Notes under the pieces: model-generated | Database searches by the model: none | What the model saw: the letters and a program-made list of their open reading frames with translations, nothing else | Told to the model about the DNA's origin: nothing | In this document: positions 25,865 through 33,618 of the stretch, piece after piece | How the letters are laid out: every line of letters begins with the position of its first letter | Position numbering within the stretch: position 1 is the stretch's first letter | Assembly: GCF_963668165.1 (NCBI RefSeq) | Contig: NZ_OY764211.1 | Span: 372,001 to 436,000, forward strand | Direction: 5' to 3' | DNA from: Marispirochaeta sp. | Lineage (GTDB): Bacteria > Spirochaetota > Spirochaetia > JC444 > Marispirochaetaceae | Length of the DNA: 64,000 nucleotides | Made by a program: the position numbers and the translations under genes

Positions 25865-26758
25865 TTACTCTCCAACGCCTAATATTTTTACTATCTGATC
25901 AAGACTATTCACAATCCTGTCGGGACGTACGCCCGCTACCCGGGGATCGTCGTTTCGCATGCGTAACGAACGCGAGTCGCCGGCAAAAAGAAGGGTACGC
26001 ATTCCCGCGGAAGAAGCCGGGGTTATATCGTTCAGCATGTCATTACCAACATAGAGCACCCTTGACGGATCCGCAAGATATTCCCTGCCAAGATTAAACA
26101 GGGCTTTTTTAAACAGGGCGGGATCAGGTTTGGCGATTCCTTCGCGGTAAGACCAGACGCATACATGCTCTTCAAAAGCTGAATAACTGTCTTTAAAAAA
26201 GCTGCTCATCATGAGAGGAGTATAAAACTGGGCATTTGAGACAATACCGAGTCGAAAATTGTTGCGCAGCTGTTCAAGAAGTTTCCTGCTTCCAGGCATC
26301 GGCCACACCCTGTTTCTGGAAAGTTCGTGCAGCAGGGCCATATCTTCCGCCATTTGACTGATGCTTCTGTATGTCTGTGCAGGAAAAATCTTTTTCAGCA
26401 CCCGTTGCCAGATGAAGCGGATTTCCACCTCCGGAAAGGCCGTACCAAGGTCCCGTTTGGTTTTGTGGTCCTGCAGAATCTCTTCTTTTACCAGATCGTC
26501 GATGATTATATTCTCAGGAAGAGTAAGGGAGAGTTCATCCTTGACCATGCGAGAAAAGATGTCTCCCCGGGAATCGTCCATGATTGTTCCTATGTCCCCG
26601 CTGGAACTGATTACCAGGGTGCCGTAGACATCGAAAAGGACCGCCTCTATGTTATCAATACCCGGCAGATGGGGTGAAACATCCGTTGCTTCCGGTTCAA
26701 GGGGGGAACAGTAGCTGGTAAAAAGACGCCTGTAATCAAGAACGGCGATACTGCTCAT
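25865..26758 (-). CDS. HAD-superfamily hydrolase
   Basis: A 297-residue haloacid-dehalogenase-fold enzyme. Motif I is VLFDVYGTLVISSSG (nucleophile Asp, with Val-Tyr where many have xDG), motif II is near LGIVSNAQFY, the motif III lysine is in GIAKPDPALFKKAL, and motif IV is VLYVGNDMLNDITPASSAGM. The long N-terminal leader (about 35 residues) is unusual. An IS element sits 46 bp upstream of its start and has probably displaced its promoter. Confidence 0.88.
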   Translation of the reverse strand: MSSIAVLDYRRLFTSYCSPLEPEATDVSPHLPGIDNIEAVLFDVYGTLVISSSGDIGTIMDDSRGDIFSRMVKDELSLTLPENIIIDDLVKEEILQDHKTKRDLGTAFPEVEIRFIWQRVLKKIFPAQTYRSISQMAEDMALLHELSRNRVWPMPGSRKLLEQLRNNFRLGIVSNAQFYTPLMMSSFFKDSYSAFEEHVCVWSYREGIAKPDPALFKKALFNLGREYLADPSRVLYVGNDMLNDITPASSAGMRTLLFAGDSRSLRMRNDDPRVAGVRPDRIVNSLDQIVKILGVGE

Positions 26759-26803
26759 TAGCTGCTATTCTATTCCTTACGCCGGCATCTATCAAGATTC
26801 ATG

Positions 26804-28126
26804 CAGGGCGAACGCATATAAACTCATCCAGGGAGGCGGCTGTCGATAGCGTCATCAGAACTAAAAAGCAACTGTGCTAAATATGCATCATCCAGATGAC
26901 AAATTCTTCTCCGTCGCTTTAGTGATCGCTTAGAGTTCTTATCCCTTTTCATTAAACTCAGTGCTAAACGCCTCATCATAGCAAAGTTTTCTGCTGAGTA
27001 CCCTTCTCTCATACGGGAGTCATCCTCTCTGAACGTCATATCCAGGGTCCAGTGAAGAGTATTTTCGACACTCCAATGAGAGCGCACCGCATGGGCAAAG
27101 CGTTTAGCATTCATCGCCAAGCTTGAAATATAATATCGGCATTCTGTGGACTTCTTCGTACCAATAATCCGGGTTGCTTTTACCATACCGATGGTCTTTG
27201 CTCCGGCAAAGTTCTTCTTTAGCTCCGGCAGCCAGTCAATTTCATTGCTCTGATAGTACTCCCGAATTTCGATGCGACCATGGTCTTTGTCCACAGTCTT
27301 ATGATTATCCAGCCATTCTTCCCCCAAATCCTTTTCATCCAATTCATGAAAGAAGTATTTGACATCCTCATGGAGATTCTTCTGATTTCCTTTCAGGGCA
27401 AAGACATAATCGGCTTTCTTCTTTCGAATAGTTTTCCCAATCTCAGTTTGACACCCCATGGCATCTATCGTAACGATGCATCCTTTGATTTTCAAAAGTT
27501 CCAGTAAGGCAGGAATTGCCGTTATCTCGTTTGACTTCTCGTCTGTCTTCTTTTGTCCCAGGATCATTCCTGTTCCAGCAGCCCACGCACTGACCATGTG
27601 GATTGGAGATTTCCCGCTCACCTGTTCACCGCTGCGCCTGAGTGTTTTCCCATCCACCGCAATGACATCACCGGCGATAACATCTCGTACGGATTCTATC
27701 CAGCTCATAAAACACCGTTGGAGCTCATCAGGATTGAGGCGTATGAACAACCGCCGAATCGTATCGTGTGAGGGAATGCCATTTTCAAGGGCAATAAACG
27801 ACTTGAGCCAATCTTCCTTATAGTGTCCGTAGTCCTCAATCTCTTCCCAGGTTTCACTTCCAGTAATAACTGCACAAATCGTAAGAACAATGATATCTAT
27901 CAGGGTGTGCTTCTTGTTCCGCTCAATTCTGGGATCAACTAATTCCTGAAAATGATCAACTATGGATGCTGTAGGCTTCCTCATATACTCTCCTTATGCT
28001 CCAATCCATTATGAGATAAGGTGTTGAAAAAGTCTAGTTGTATAAAAATTTAGATCGATTGTATATTAATTCATGTAAGCCTATCAACAGCCGCCTTCTT
28101 GTGTATATCTATGTGCGTTCGCCCTG
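26804..28126 (-). mobile_element. ISAs1-family insertion sequence, complete (1,323 bp)
   Basis: Bounded by 13-bp perfect terminal inverted repeats CAGGGCGAACGCA (26804-26816) and its complement (28114-28126), which start with CAGGG as ISAs1 ends do. A single intact transposase gene fills the element. Removing it restores a short intergenic region between the HAD gene (minus strand) and the membrane protein at 28171 (plus strand). Confidence 0.93.
26824..27984 (-). CDS. ISAs1-family DDE transposase
   Basis: A 386-residue transposase. The N-terminal domain HFQELVDPRIERNKKHTLID leads into the DDE core: VIAVDGKTLRRSGEQ, HMVSAWAAGTGMILGQKKTD, IVTIDAMGCQTEIGKTI, YVFALKGNQKNLHEDV and, late, RSHWSVENTLHWTLDMTFRE with the final glutamate. 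The start at 27984 follows AAGGAGAG. No stop or frameshift is seen, so the element may still be active. Confidence 0.95.
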   Translation of the reverse strand: MRKPTASIVDHFQELVDPRIERNKKHTLIDIIVLTICAVITGSETWEEIEDYGHYKEDWLKSFIALENGIPSHDTIRRLFIRLNPDELQRCFMSWIESVRDVIAGDVIAVDGKTLRRSGEQVSGKSPIHMVSAWAAGTGMILGQKKTDEKSNEITAIPALLELLKIKGCIVTIDAMGCQTEIGKTIRKKKADYVFALKGNQKNLHEDVKYFFHELDEKDLGEEWLDNHKTVDKDHGRIEIREYYQSNEIDWLPELKKNFAGAKTIGMVKATRIIGTKKSTECRYYISSLAMNAKRFAHAVRSHWSVENTLHWTLDMTFREDDSRMREGYSAENFAMMRRLALSLMKRDKNSKRSLKRRRRICHLDDAYLAQLLFSSDDAIDSRLPG

Positions 28127-28170
28127 AGATTCATGGCCATTTTTTGAATAGTATGCTACATTTTATCAAC

Positions 28171-28509
28171 ATGAGATTTTCCGGCACCAGGTACTGGTTT
28201 ATACACTTTCTCCGCCGTTTGTCCTTGTTTCTCTTTTTGTATGTATGCATTGTAATGACGGTATTTGTGATCGGGAATTTTCAGAATTTTCTCGATTCCA
28301 CCCTGGAAAGAATCCTTGTTATTCTGGAAACCACAGCTCTGATTGGCGGTGTCGCACTGCTTTTTCTGCTGGTGTTAACCCTTTTCTTCGCCGTATTGGG
28401 ACGGGAGCTCTCCATTGCTGTATGGCTAAGTTCTTCCCTGGGACTGTTTACCCTGGTTATGCTGCTTTTCTTCGTGAAATTCTTAAAAGCCTGGCTCTAC
28501 TCTCCGTGA
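28171..28509 (+). CDS. Multi-pass membrane protein, unknown
   Basis: A 112-residue protein with about three hydrophobic segments (LSLFLFLYVCIVMTVFVIG, LIGGVALLFLLVLTLFFAVL, SLGLFTLVMLLFFVKFLKAW). I prefer ATG at 28171 over an upstream ATG at 28099, because the longer frame would begin inside the IS end. The stop overlaps the GTG of map by four bases, so the two are coupled. No family is recognised. Confidence 0.65.
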   Translation: MRFSGTRYWFIHFLRRLSLFLFLYVCIVMTVFVIGNFQNFLDSTLERILVILETTALIGGVALLFLLVLTLFFAVLGRELSIAVWLSSSLGLFTLVMLLFFVKFLKAWLYSP

Positions 28510-29297
28510 AAAACGTTGTATTAAAGACACGGCCGGAGATTCATCGGATCCGCCGTGCCTGTGCACCGATTGAAGGACTGTTCCGGTCTTTGCCGATGAT
28601 CCTGAAACCGGGATACTCGATAGCGGACATTAGGCACTACTGTGCTGCTTATCTGCGAAGGCAGGGATGTGAGCCTGCCCTGCGGGGGTTTAACGGGTTT
28701 CCGGAGGACATCTGTATTTCCGTAAACAACGTAGCGGCCCATGGAATAACGAGTGCCGAGCTTTTGCAGCATGGCGACCTTGTTACCATCGATATAACAA
28801 CGGTGCTGGATGGATGGCACGGGGACAGTGCCTGGACTTTCGCAGTAGGGAACCCGTCGCCGGAGGCACGGAGACTACTTAAGTGCGCCTGGCAGGCAAC
28901 GCGGGCAGGCATCCGGGCACTCAGGGCAGGAACCTACCTGAGTGGTGTGGGGGAGGCCATAGAGAACGTAGCCAGGCGATACGGCTGCAGCGTGCTGCCC
29001 TATTTTGTAGGTCACGGCATTGGCCGCGAGATACATGAGGAGCCAAAGGTAATCCATACCCGGGTAGAACAGAGACCACGTCCGGTGGTTCCCGGCCTTG
29101 TTGTGACGATTGAGCCTATAATATCCCTGGGAGGTTCTGAAACCCGACTTCTGGAGGATGGATGGTCCCAGACCACCCGCGACGGAAGCCTGACCGCCCA
29201 GTTTGAGCATACCGTTGCGGTATTCTCCGCTCATACTGAGGTTCTGACCCTGGAAAATCAGCAGGAGATACTGCTTGACTTTCCACCGTTTATCTAA
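28506..29297 (+). CDS. map: Type I methionine aminopeptidase
   Basis: Removes the initiator methionine. The metal ligands are in order: VTIDITTVLDGWHGDSAWTF (two Asp), VGHGIGREIHEEPKV (His), VTIEPIISLG (Glu) and AQFEHTVAVF (Glu). N-terminal KTRPEIHRIRRACAPIEGLF is the usual lead helix. Start GTG at 28506 overlaps the membrane-protein stop by four bases. The 263-residue length is right. Confidence 0.94.
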   Translation: MKNVVLKTRPEIHRIRRACAPIEGLFRSLPMILKPGYSIADIRHYCAAYLRRQGCEPALRGFNGFPEDICISVNNVAAHGITSAELLQHGDLVTIDITTVLDGWHGDSAWTFAVGNPSPEARRLLKCAWQATRAGIRALRAGTYLSGVGEAIENVARRYGCSVLPYFVGHGIGREIHEEPKVIHTRVEQRPRPVVPGLVVTIEPIISLGGSETRLLEDGWSQTTRDGSLTAQFEHTVAVFSAHTEVLTLENQQEILLDFPPFI

Positions 29298-29316
29298 TAA
29301 TATGCCGCCTGCAAAC

Positions 29317-29390
29317 GCCGACTTAGCTCAGCTGGCCAGAGCACGTGACTTGTAATCTCGGGGTCGTCAGTTCGAATCTGACAGTCGGCT
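29317..29390 (+). tRNA. tRNA-Thr (anticodon TGT)
   Basis: A 74-base cloverleaf: acceptor GCCGACT pairs with AGTCGGC, D-arm GCTC...GAGC, anticodon loop CTTGTAA, T-arm GTCAG-TTCGAAT-CTGAC. One T-T mismatch sits in the anticodon stem. CCA is not encoded. An integrase gene begins 127 bases downstream, so this tRNA is the likely attachment site of the accessory region. Confidence 0.93.
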
Positions 29391-29398
29391 AACCTTCA

Positions 29399-29421
29399 AG
29401 CTCCCTTAGGGGAGCTTTTTT
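29399..29421 (+). terminator. Intrinsic terminator after tRNA-Thr
   Basis: AGCTCCC-TTAG-GGGAGCT (29399-29416) is followed by a T-run. It lies nine bases after the tRNA and probably ends its transcript. Confidence 0.8.
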
Positions 29422-29516
29422 ATTGTCCTGTAAGGAATTACGTGGTATTATTGATGTGCGTGATTTTGGCTGATAGCTGATTAAATGCACGTTTTTGTCT
29501 ACACTGTACCCGTTTA

Positions 29517-30737
29517 TTGAAGTGTTTATTTTCGTTTTTGGGTACACGAGGAATAGCGATACCACGTAAAAAAGGAAGCGGAAAGCCGTATCGATTCAAG
29601 AAAAGAAAAGTAAAAAGTGGGGAAATTTATTATGTCATGTTCAAAGCGATGCCCGGGAAGTGGATATCAACAGGAACAGGTGATCCGGATAAAGCCGAAA
29701 CCTGGGCTGCAAATTACGAAGTAGCTGTCCAACCTTCAGAAAAGATGACAATGAAGGAGTTTACTGAGAACTTCTTTTTCCCGGGGAAATGCATGTGGCT
29801 CCGTCGAATGAACGCAAAAGGGAAATCATTCACGGACAGGCACCTGGCCAAGATGCGGGGCAACCTGGAGAACTATATCTGGCCTGAGTTTGGCAATCTT
29901 GTTTTGTCTGCAATGCGGCAACGTGACATCGATGATTACCTCATCGATTTGAAGTCTGTCAGGGACAATACCATTCCATTAAAAGCAGACGCGAAGAATA
30001 AGGTTATTATTACCCTTAGACATATAATGCGGGAGGCGGTCGCTCAAGGGTTGATCGAACGAGACCCTACAGAAGGCATAGTCTGGTTCAAGGACGCAGA
30101 AGAGAGCGAAAGAGAAATTTAATTTACCCCTGAAGAGCTGAAGAACCTTTTCCCGGCCTCCCTCGACGATCTGGTGGAGATTTGGGGAACCTTAGAGTGG
30201 GCAGCTTACTTTATGATTATGGGATCCTGTGGACTCAGGCCCCAAGAGGTGGGAGCCTTAACCTGGGGGAAATGGTCCAGGACCATGCATGGCCTTGCAA
30301 TCACACACAAGATTGACCCGGACAGCAAGCAGCGTGTGAAAGGTACAAAAACAGGATACTCAAAAGCGGTTGCTCTTTCGCGGAGAGCTGAGGAGATCCT
30401 ATTACTCCATGAAGCCACTTCGGAAAAGACGGATCCGGATGATCTAATATTCAACCCTAAAGAGGCCGCCGACGGAATACAGTCTGATACATCGAACAAG
30501 CACTTCAAGGCTGCATGCAAAAGGGCAGGGGTAGAACGCGGCGATAGAACCCAGTACAGCCTGCGCCACAGCTTCAATACCTATGCTCTGCAGATCCTTG
30601 ATCGGAAGGAAGTTCAGAGTCTCATGGGGCATCGAACGGATGCAATGACGAACCGTTATGACCATCCTGCAGATCAGCAACTGATTGAACGGATACCCGA
30701 GGGGGTGTGGGATAAGATAGAGAGGTTGTGGAGCTGA
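29517..30737 (+). pseudogene. Tyrosine-type integrase interrupted by one in-frame stop
   Basis: One continuous frame of 407 codons broken only by TAA at 30120-30122. The N-terminal half has the core-binding domain (KGKSFTDRHLAKMRGNLENY). The C-terminal half carries every catalytic residue: Arg in GSCGLRPQEVGALTW, HxxR in YSLRHSFNTYALQI, His in LMGHRTDAM and the Tyr nucleophile in NRYDHPADQQ. Sequence around the stop reads EREI-stop-FTPEELKNLF, the normal domain linker. The gene lies next to tRNA-Thr, as expected for an island integrase. The single lesion and lack of other decay suggest recent inactivation. Confidence 0.88.
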
Positions 30738-31936
30738 GGTATATCTATTCGATATTGTTTGAGGTAGACATATGTCACTCTCTTATTGTTTTGGATGTCA
30801 TCGTCTTTTCGCAATTGGATTGTAATTATTTTGATTTGTAGGGGATTACAAGCGATTTTCAAGGATTCTGTGAGTGATTTTGAATTTAACAAAAGGCTCC
30901 CAGAAAATTGCGTTTTTCCGGTGGGGGATAGATGTTGGAGAATATTATTCAGGGGTCTTTCTGAATATATCGCATTGCATACAAGCTAAGCTGATCCATC
31001 CCGTGACTTGCGCCATGCAATATAGCCAGAATATTCTGGGTTTAAGGATCTTCAGTCATTTTTCTGTTTATGAAGAAATCTCCAGGTCTTTGGATCCCAG
31101 CACTGCATGGCCCCTGAACAATCTACACTGGCGTTGGGTTACGAAAAGTGTATTGAGCATCTATCATATGGGGTAGTTTTAATCTATAGAGAAAATCCAG
31201 TAAGGTATGGAGAGGGGTGTTTTTCTCCATCTTGGGAGGAAAAAAAGTCTCTGCACCGTGTCGAGGTGTTGGATATAAGCGACTTCTACCAAGATGAAAA
31301 AGCTTATTCAAGTATTTTTCATGATGTTCCGGTTTATACGTATAATAATCTTGCCAGATAGCTCCAATTTGTGAGTTTCGATTTTTTGGTAATACATATA
31401 ATGTCATCAAGGTGGTTATTTTCGCCAAATATGGCGCAAGTCCCTTTGTCGTGAGAATGACCCATAGTATAATGTTCTAAAGGAGAAGATCTTTTAAATA
31501 TTCAAGGTTATTGTAGCCCATATGGGCTGATAATCTTTATTGTAGGTGGTAACTGTGTATAGTCTTCAATAATAGACGGTTGAACTCCTGATAGATACTA
31601 TGGAGCATTGATTGCAGCTGCAATATTCTTAATGCATAGAATGGATACTCTATTTTGATTTACAAGAATATCAAAATAGAATAGGAATGCGCTCCATGAT
31701 CTTTCATAAAAACTATCAGTCTTCAAGAAAATCATGTCTAAATAGTGTCATTATCGGTGAATTGATGTCAGGAACAACACTATATATGGTTCAATTGACT
31801 TTACAGTACGATTAGTAATCCTGTATAATTTATGTACCGTTATTAGAGAAGGCCTCTATTAACGATTCTATATGGTTGGTAGGGCTACCCCTATCTATCG
31901 TTCTTTTACAACATCATATCAGGGAGGGGAAGAGAA
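30738..31936. other. 1.2-kb AT-rich stretch without a convincing gene
   Basis: Base composition drops after the integrase. Several short frames exist. The longest with a reasonable protein is 31107-31361 on the plus strand (84 codons, MAPEQSTLALGYEKCIEHLS start, charged and unrelated to anything I know), but it lacks a good ribosome site. Nothing supportable is seen between 31440 and 31936. It is probably decayed island DNA. Confidence 0.5.
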
Positions 31937-32113
31937 ATGACATTTTTTTCCCTGATCCTGGATGGATTGAGTGAGATTGGAAGAGATCTTATTTCGAATA
32001 TCGTATGTGCAGTATTGCTGTGGGTATATATTCGAATAAAAGAGAGGGGCTCGAAAGCAAAACGGCGATTGCGGCGCCATAACTTCCAAGACCCTCATGA
32101 AACATCCAGGTGA
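31937..32113 (+). CDS. 58-residue single-pass membrane protein
   Basis: ATG at 31937 follows a strong purine-rich ribosome site (AGGGAGGGGAAG). The peptide begins MTFFSLILDGLSEIGRDLIS. A membrane segment (NIVCAVLLWVYI) is followed by a very basic tail (KERGSKAKRRLRRHNFQ). The frame ends at 32113, 25 bases before a clear terminator. Ribosome site and terminator make it a credible small gene. The form, one helix plus a basic tail, recalls small membrane toxins or holin-like proteins, but this is only a resemblance. Confidence 0.5.
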   Translation: MTFFSLILDGLSEIGRDLISNIVCAVLLWVYIRIKERGSKAKRRLRRHNFQDPHETSR

Positions 32114-32137
32114 TGCTTGCTATATGTAAAAATGTTC

Positions 32138-32174
32138 AAACCGTTCGGTGTTAATAGCACCGGGCGGTTTCTTT
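32138..32174 (+). terminator. Intrinsic terminator after the 58-aa gene
   Basis: AAACCG..CGGTG (32138-32150) pairs with CACCG..CGGTTT (32158-32170) around a 7-base loop and is followed by CTTTG. The stem has two internal mismatched bases. Confidence 0.65.
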
Positions 32175-32360
32175 GTACATAATTGTACACACAAAATTGT
32201 ACTGCTCTCTTTGGGTCTTGTCAATTAAAAGAATTGCTTTGAACCGCTTTATATGGTTTTAACAGAAACATAGAATATTACGAAAATACAAGGCGCAAGA
32301 CTGTTTTTAGATTGACATGATTGATCATCATGATATTCTTCTTCATTCTGATTTTTGGAC

Positions 32361-32403
32361 ATTCCGGTTAAAACTGCCACTGATTCCGGTTGAATCCTGC
32401 CAC
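32361..32403. repeat. IS21-type end repeats (two direct copies)
   Basis: Two direct copies of a 20-21-base unit (32361-32380 and 32383-32403) share ATTCCGGTT and GCCAC. IS21 elements carry multiple terminal repeats bound by IstA. They lie just outside the istB remnant and mark that element's end; an inverted piece of the same motif is at 32443-32452. Confidence 0.6.
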
Positions 32404-32417
32404 CCTGTGACCCTCAA

Positions 32418-33185
32418 TCAACCTGCTGAAATAGTAACCTGAGGTGGCAGGTTTGTGCTACTTATTTCGGTACATTTTCTTTCGGATTGATTCTCCCTGA
32501 AGCTCAATTCGGAATGCGCCGTAGACAATTCGATCCATAATGGCATCGGCGATGGTGGAGTCACCGATGATCCCGTGCCATGAAGCGACAGGAAGATAGT
32601 AGATTTCCTCCCATGCCGATCTTCCAGAATATCGAGCAGAGCCAGGCGACCCTCTTCATCAAAAGGACTAAGACCGAAGTCTTCCAGGATTAACACATCA
32701 TTTTTCAGGATCTTCGGTAAAGTCTTGAGATACGTACCGTCTTTCTTTGCTGCTTTCAATGAGCCCAATAAGCGTCCTGCAATCTGATAGTAAACCTTGA
32801 ATCCATGGTCGCAAGCCAGGTTACCGAGAGCACTCCCGATAAAACTCTTCCCTACCCCGGTTGGTCCGGTAATGAGAATATCCCGGTGCTCCTTAACCCA
32901 CCCGCAGTCGGAAAACCTGAGCATGTGGTTTTTGTCAAGATTGCGGTTGAGAGTGAAATCAAGCTCCTCGAAAGAAGCCTGATAGCGAAAGTTGGCTGTT
33001 TTGCGAAGCCGTTCACGTTTGCGAAAATGGCGGTCATCCCACTCCGCATCAATCAGATGTGATAAAAGCTCATCCAGGGTAAACTGGGAGTGCATCCCTG
33101 TTTCAAGGGTCGTCTGAAAGGCCCGTGCCATACCATGCATCCGCATGTCATGCATTTTGGAAATGGTTGCGTGATTGTTGTTCAT
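32418..33185 (-). pseudogene. istB: istB (IS21 helper ATPase), C-terminus frameshifted
   Basis: The first about 200 residues are a normal IstB: ILITGPTGVGKSFIGSALGN (Walker A), [20 protein letters not shown] (Walker B). After RHGRKSTIF the normal SQLPVASWH... sequence is found in another frame ([20 protein letters not shown] and on to RKKMYRNK, stop at 32462-32464). A short deletion therefore shifted the frame and the last 50 residues are wrong. It is followed upstream by a truncated istA, so the element is dead. Confidence 0.85.
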
Positions 33186-33194
33186 CGTTGTCTC

Positions 33195-33618
33195 CTAGGT
33201 ATAATATTTTTCTCCACGAATATTTTCATGGATGGCGGGAAGCAGACTGTACTGTTTCTGCTGTTCCTCCTGTTCGTACATAATTTTAAGCTTTTCGACC
33301 TCCTTTGAAATAAAGCCGTAGTTTATCCGTTCTGCGTTGCAGGCTATCCGACAGGCCATATTGAGGATCGCGTGACCGTGCTTTGTTGCCTGAGACAGGA
33401 TGCCCATACACGATTTATAGGCCTGTTCCGGATGAGGCTTGGATTCAAGAATGTGGGTAACCGCCCGCAGGGTATCATTACCGACGTTTCCAGCCCACCA
33501 TTTCAGCTTGTCCGGATTCCACTTGTCGTCAAAGCGGTGCTTCGACGGCATATGGTCTCTCATTGTGGTGTACTTATTGTTGTGGCAACATCTTTTGTGA
33601 AGAGCTATGCGGATGTTG
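33195..33618 (-). pseudogene. istA: istA C-terminal fragment, cut by a group II intron
   Basis: Minus-strand frame carries about 140 C-terminal residues of IS21 transposase: NIRIALHKRCCHNNKYTTMR, DHMPSKHRFDDKWNPDKLKW, LESKPHPEQAYKSCMGILSQ and AINYGFISKEVEKLK-like helices. It is cleanly cut at 33618/33619 by the 5' end of a group II intron in the opposite orientation. The rest of istA is not found beyond the intron's other end, so the two flanks do not belong together. Confidence 0.88.

Larger units (their letters stand above)
26795..28135. repeat. 9-bp target-site duplication around the ISAs1-like element
   Basis: AGATTCATG occurs at 26795-26803 and again at 28127-28135, directly flanking both terminal inverted repeats. 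It is a perfect duplication of the length usual for ISAs1 elements, so the insertion is recent and not rearranged. Confidence 0.93.

Noticed and set aside
28099..28170. Upstream ATG at 28,099 as start of the membrane protein before map
   Set aside because: The extension begins inside the IS inverted repeat; the ATG at 28,171 gives a natural membrane-protein start.
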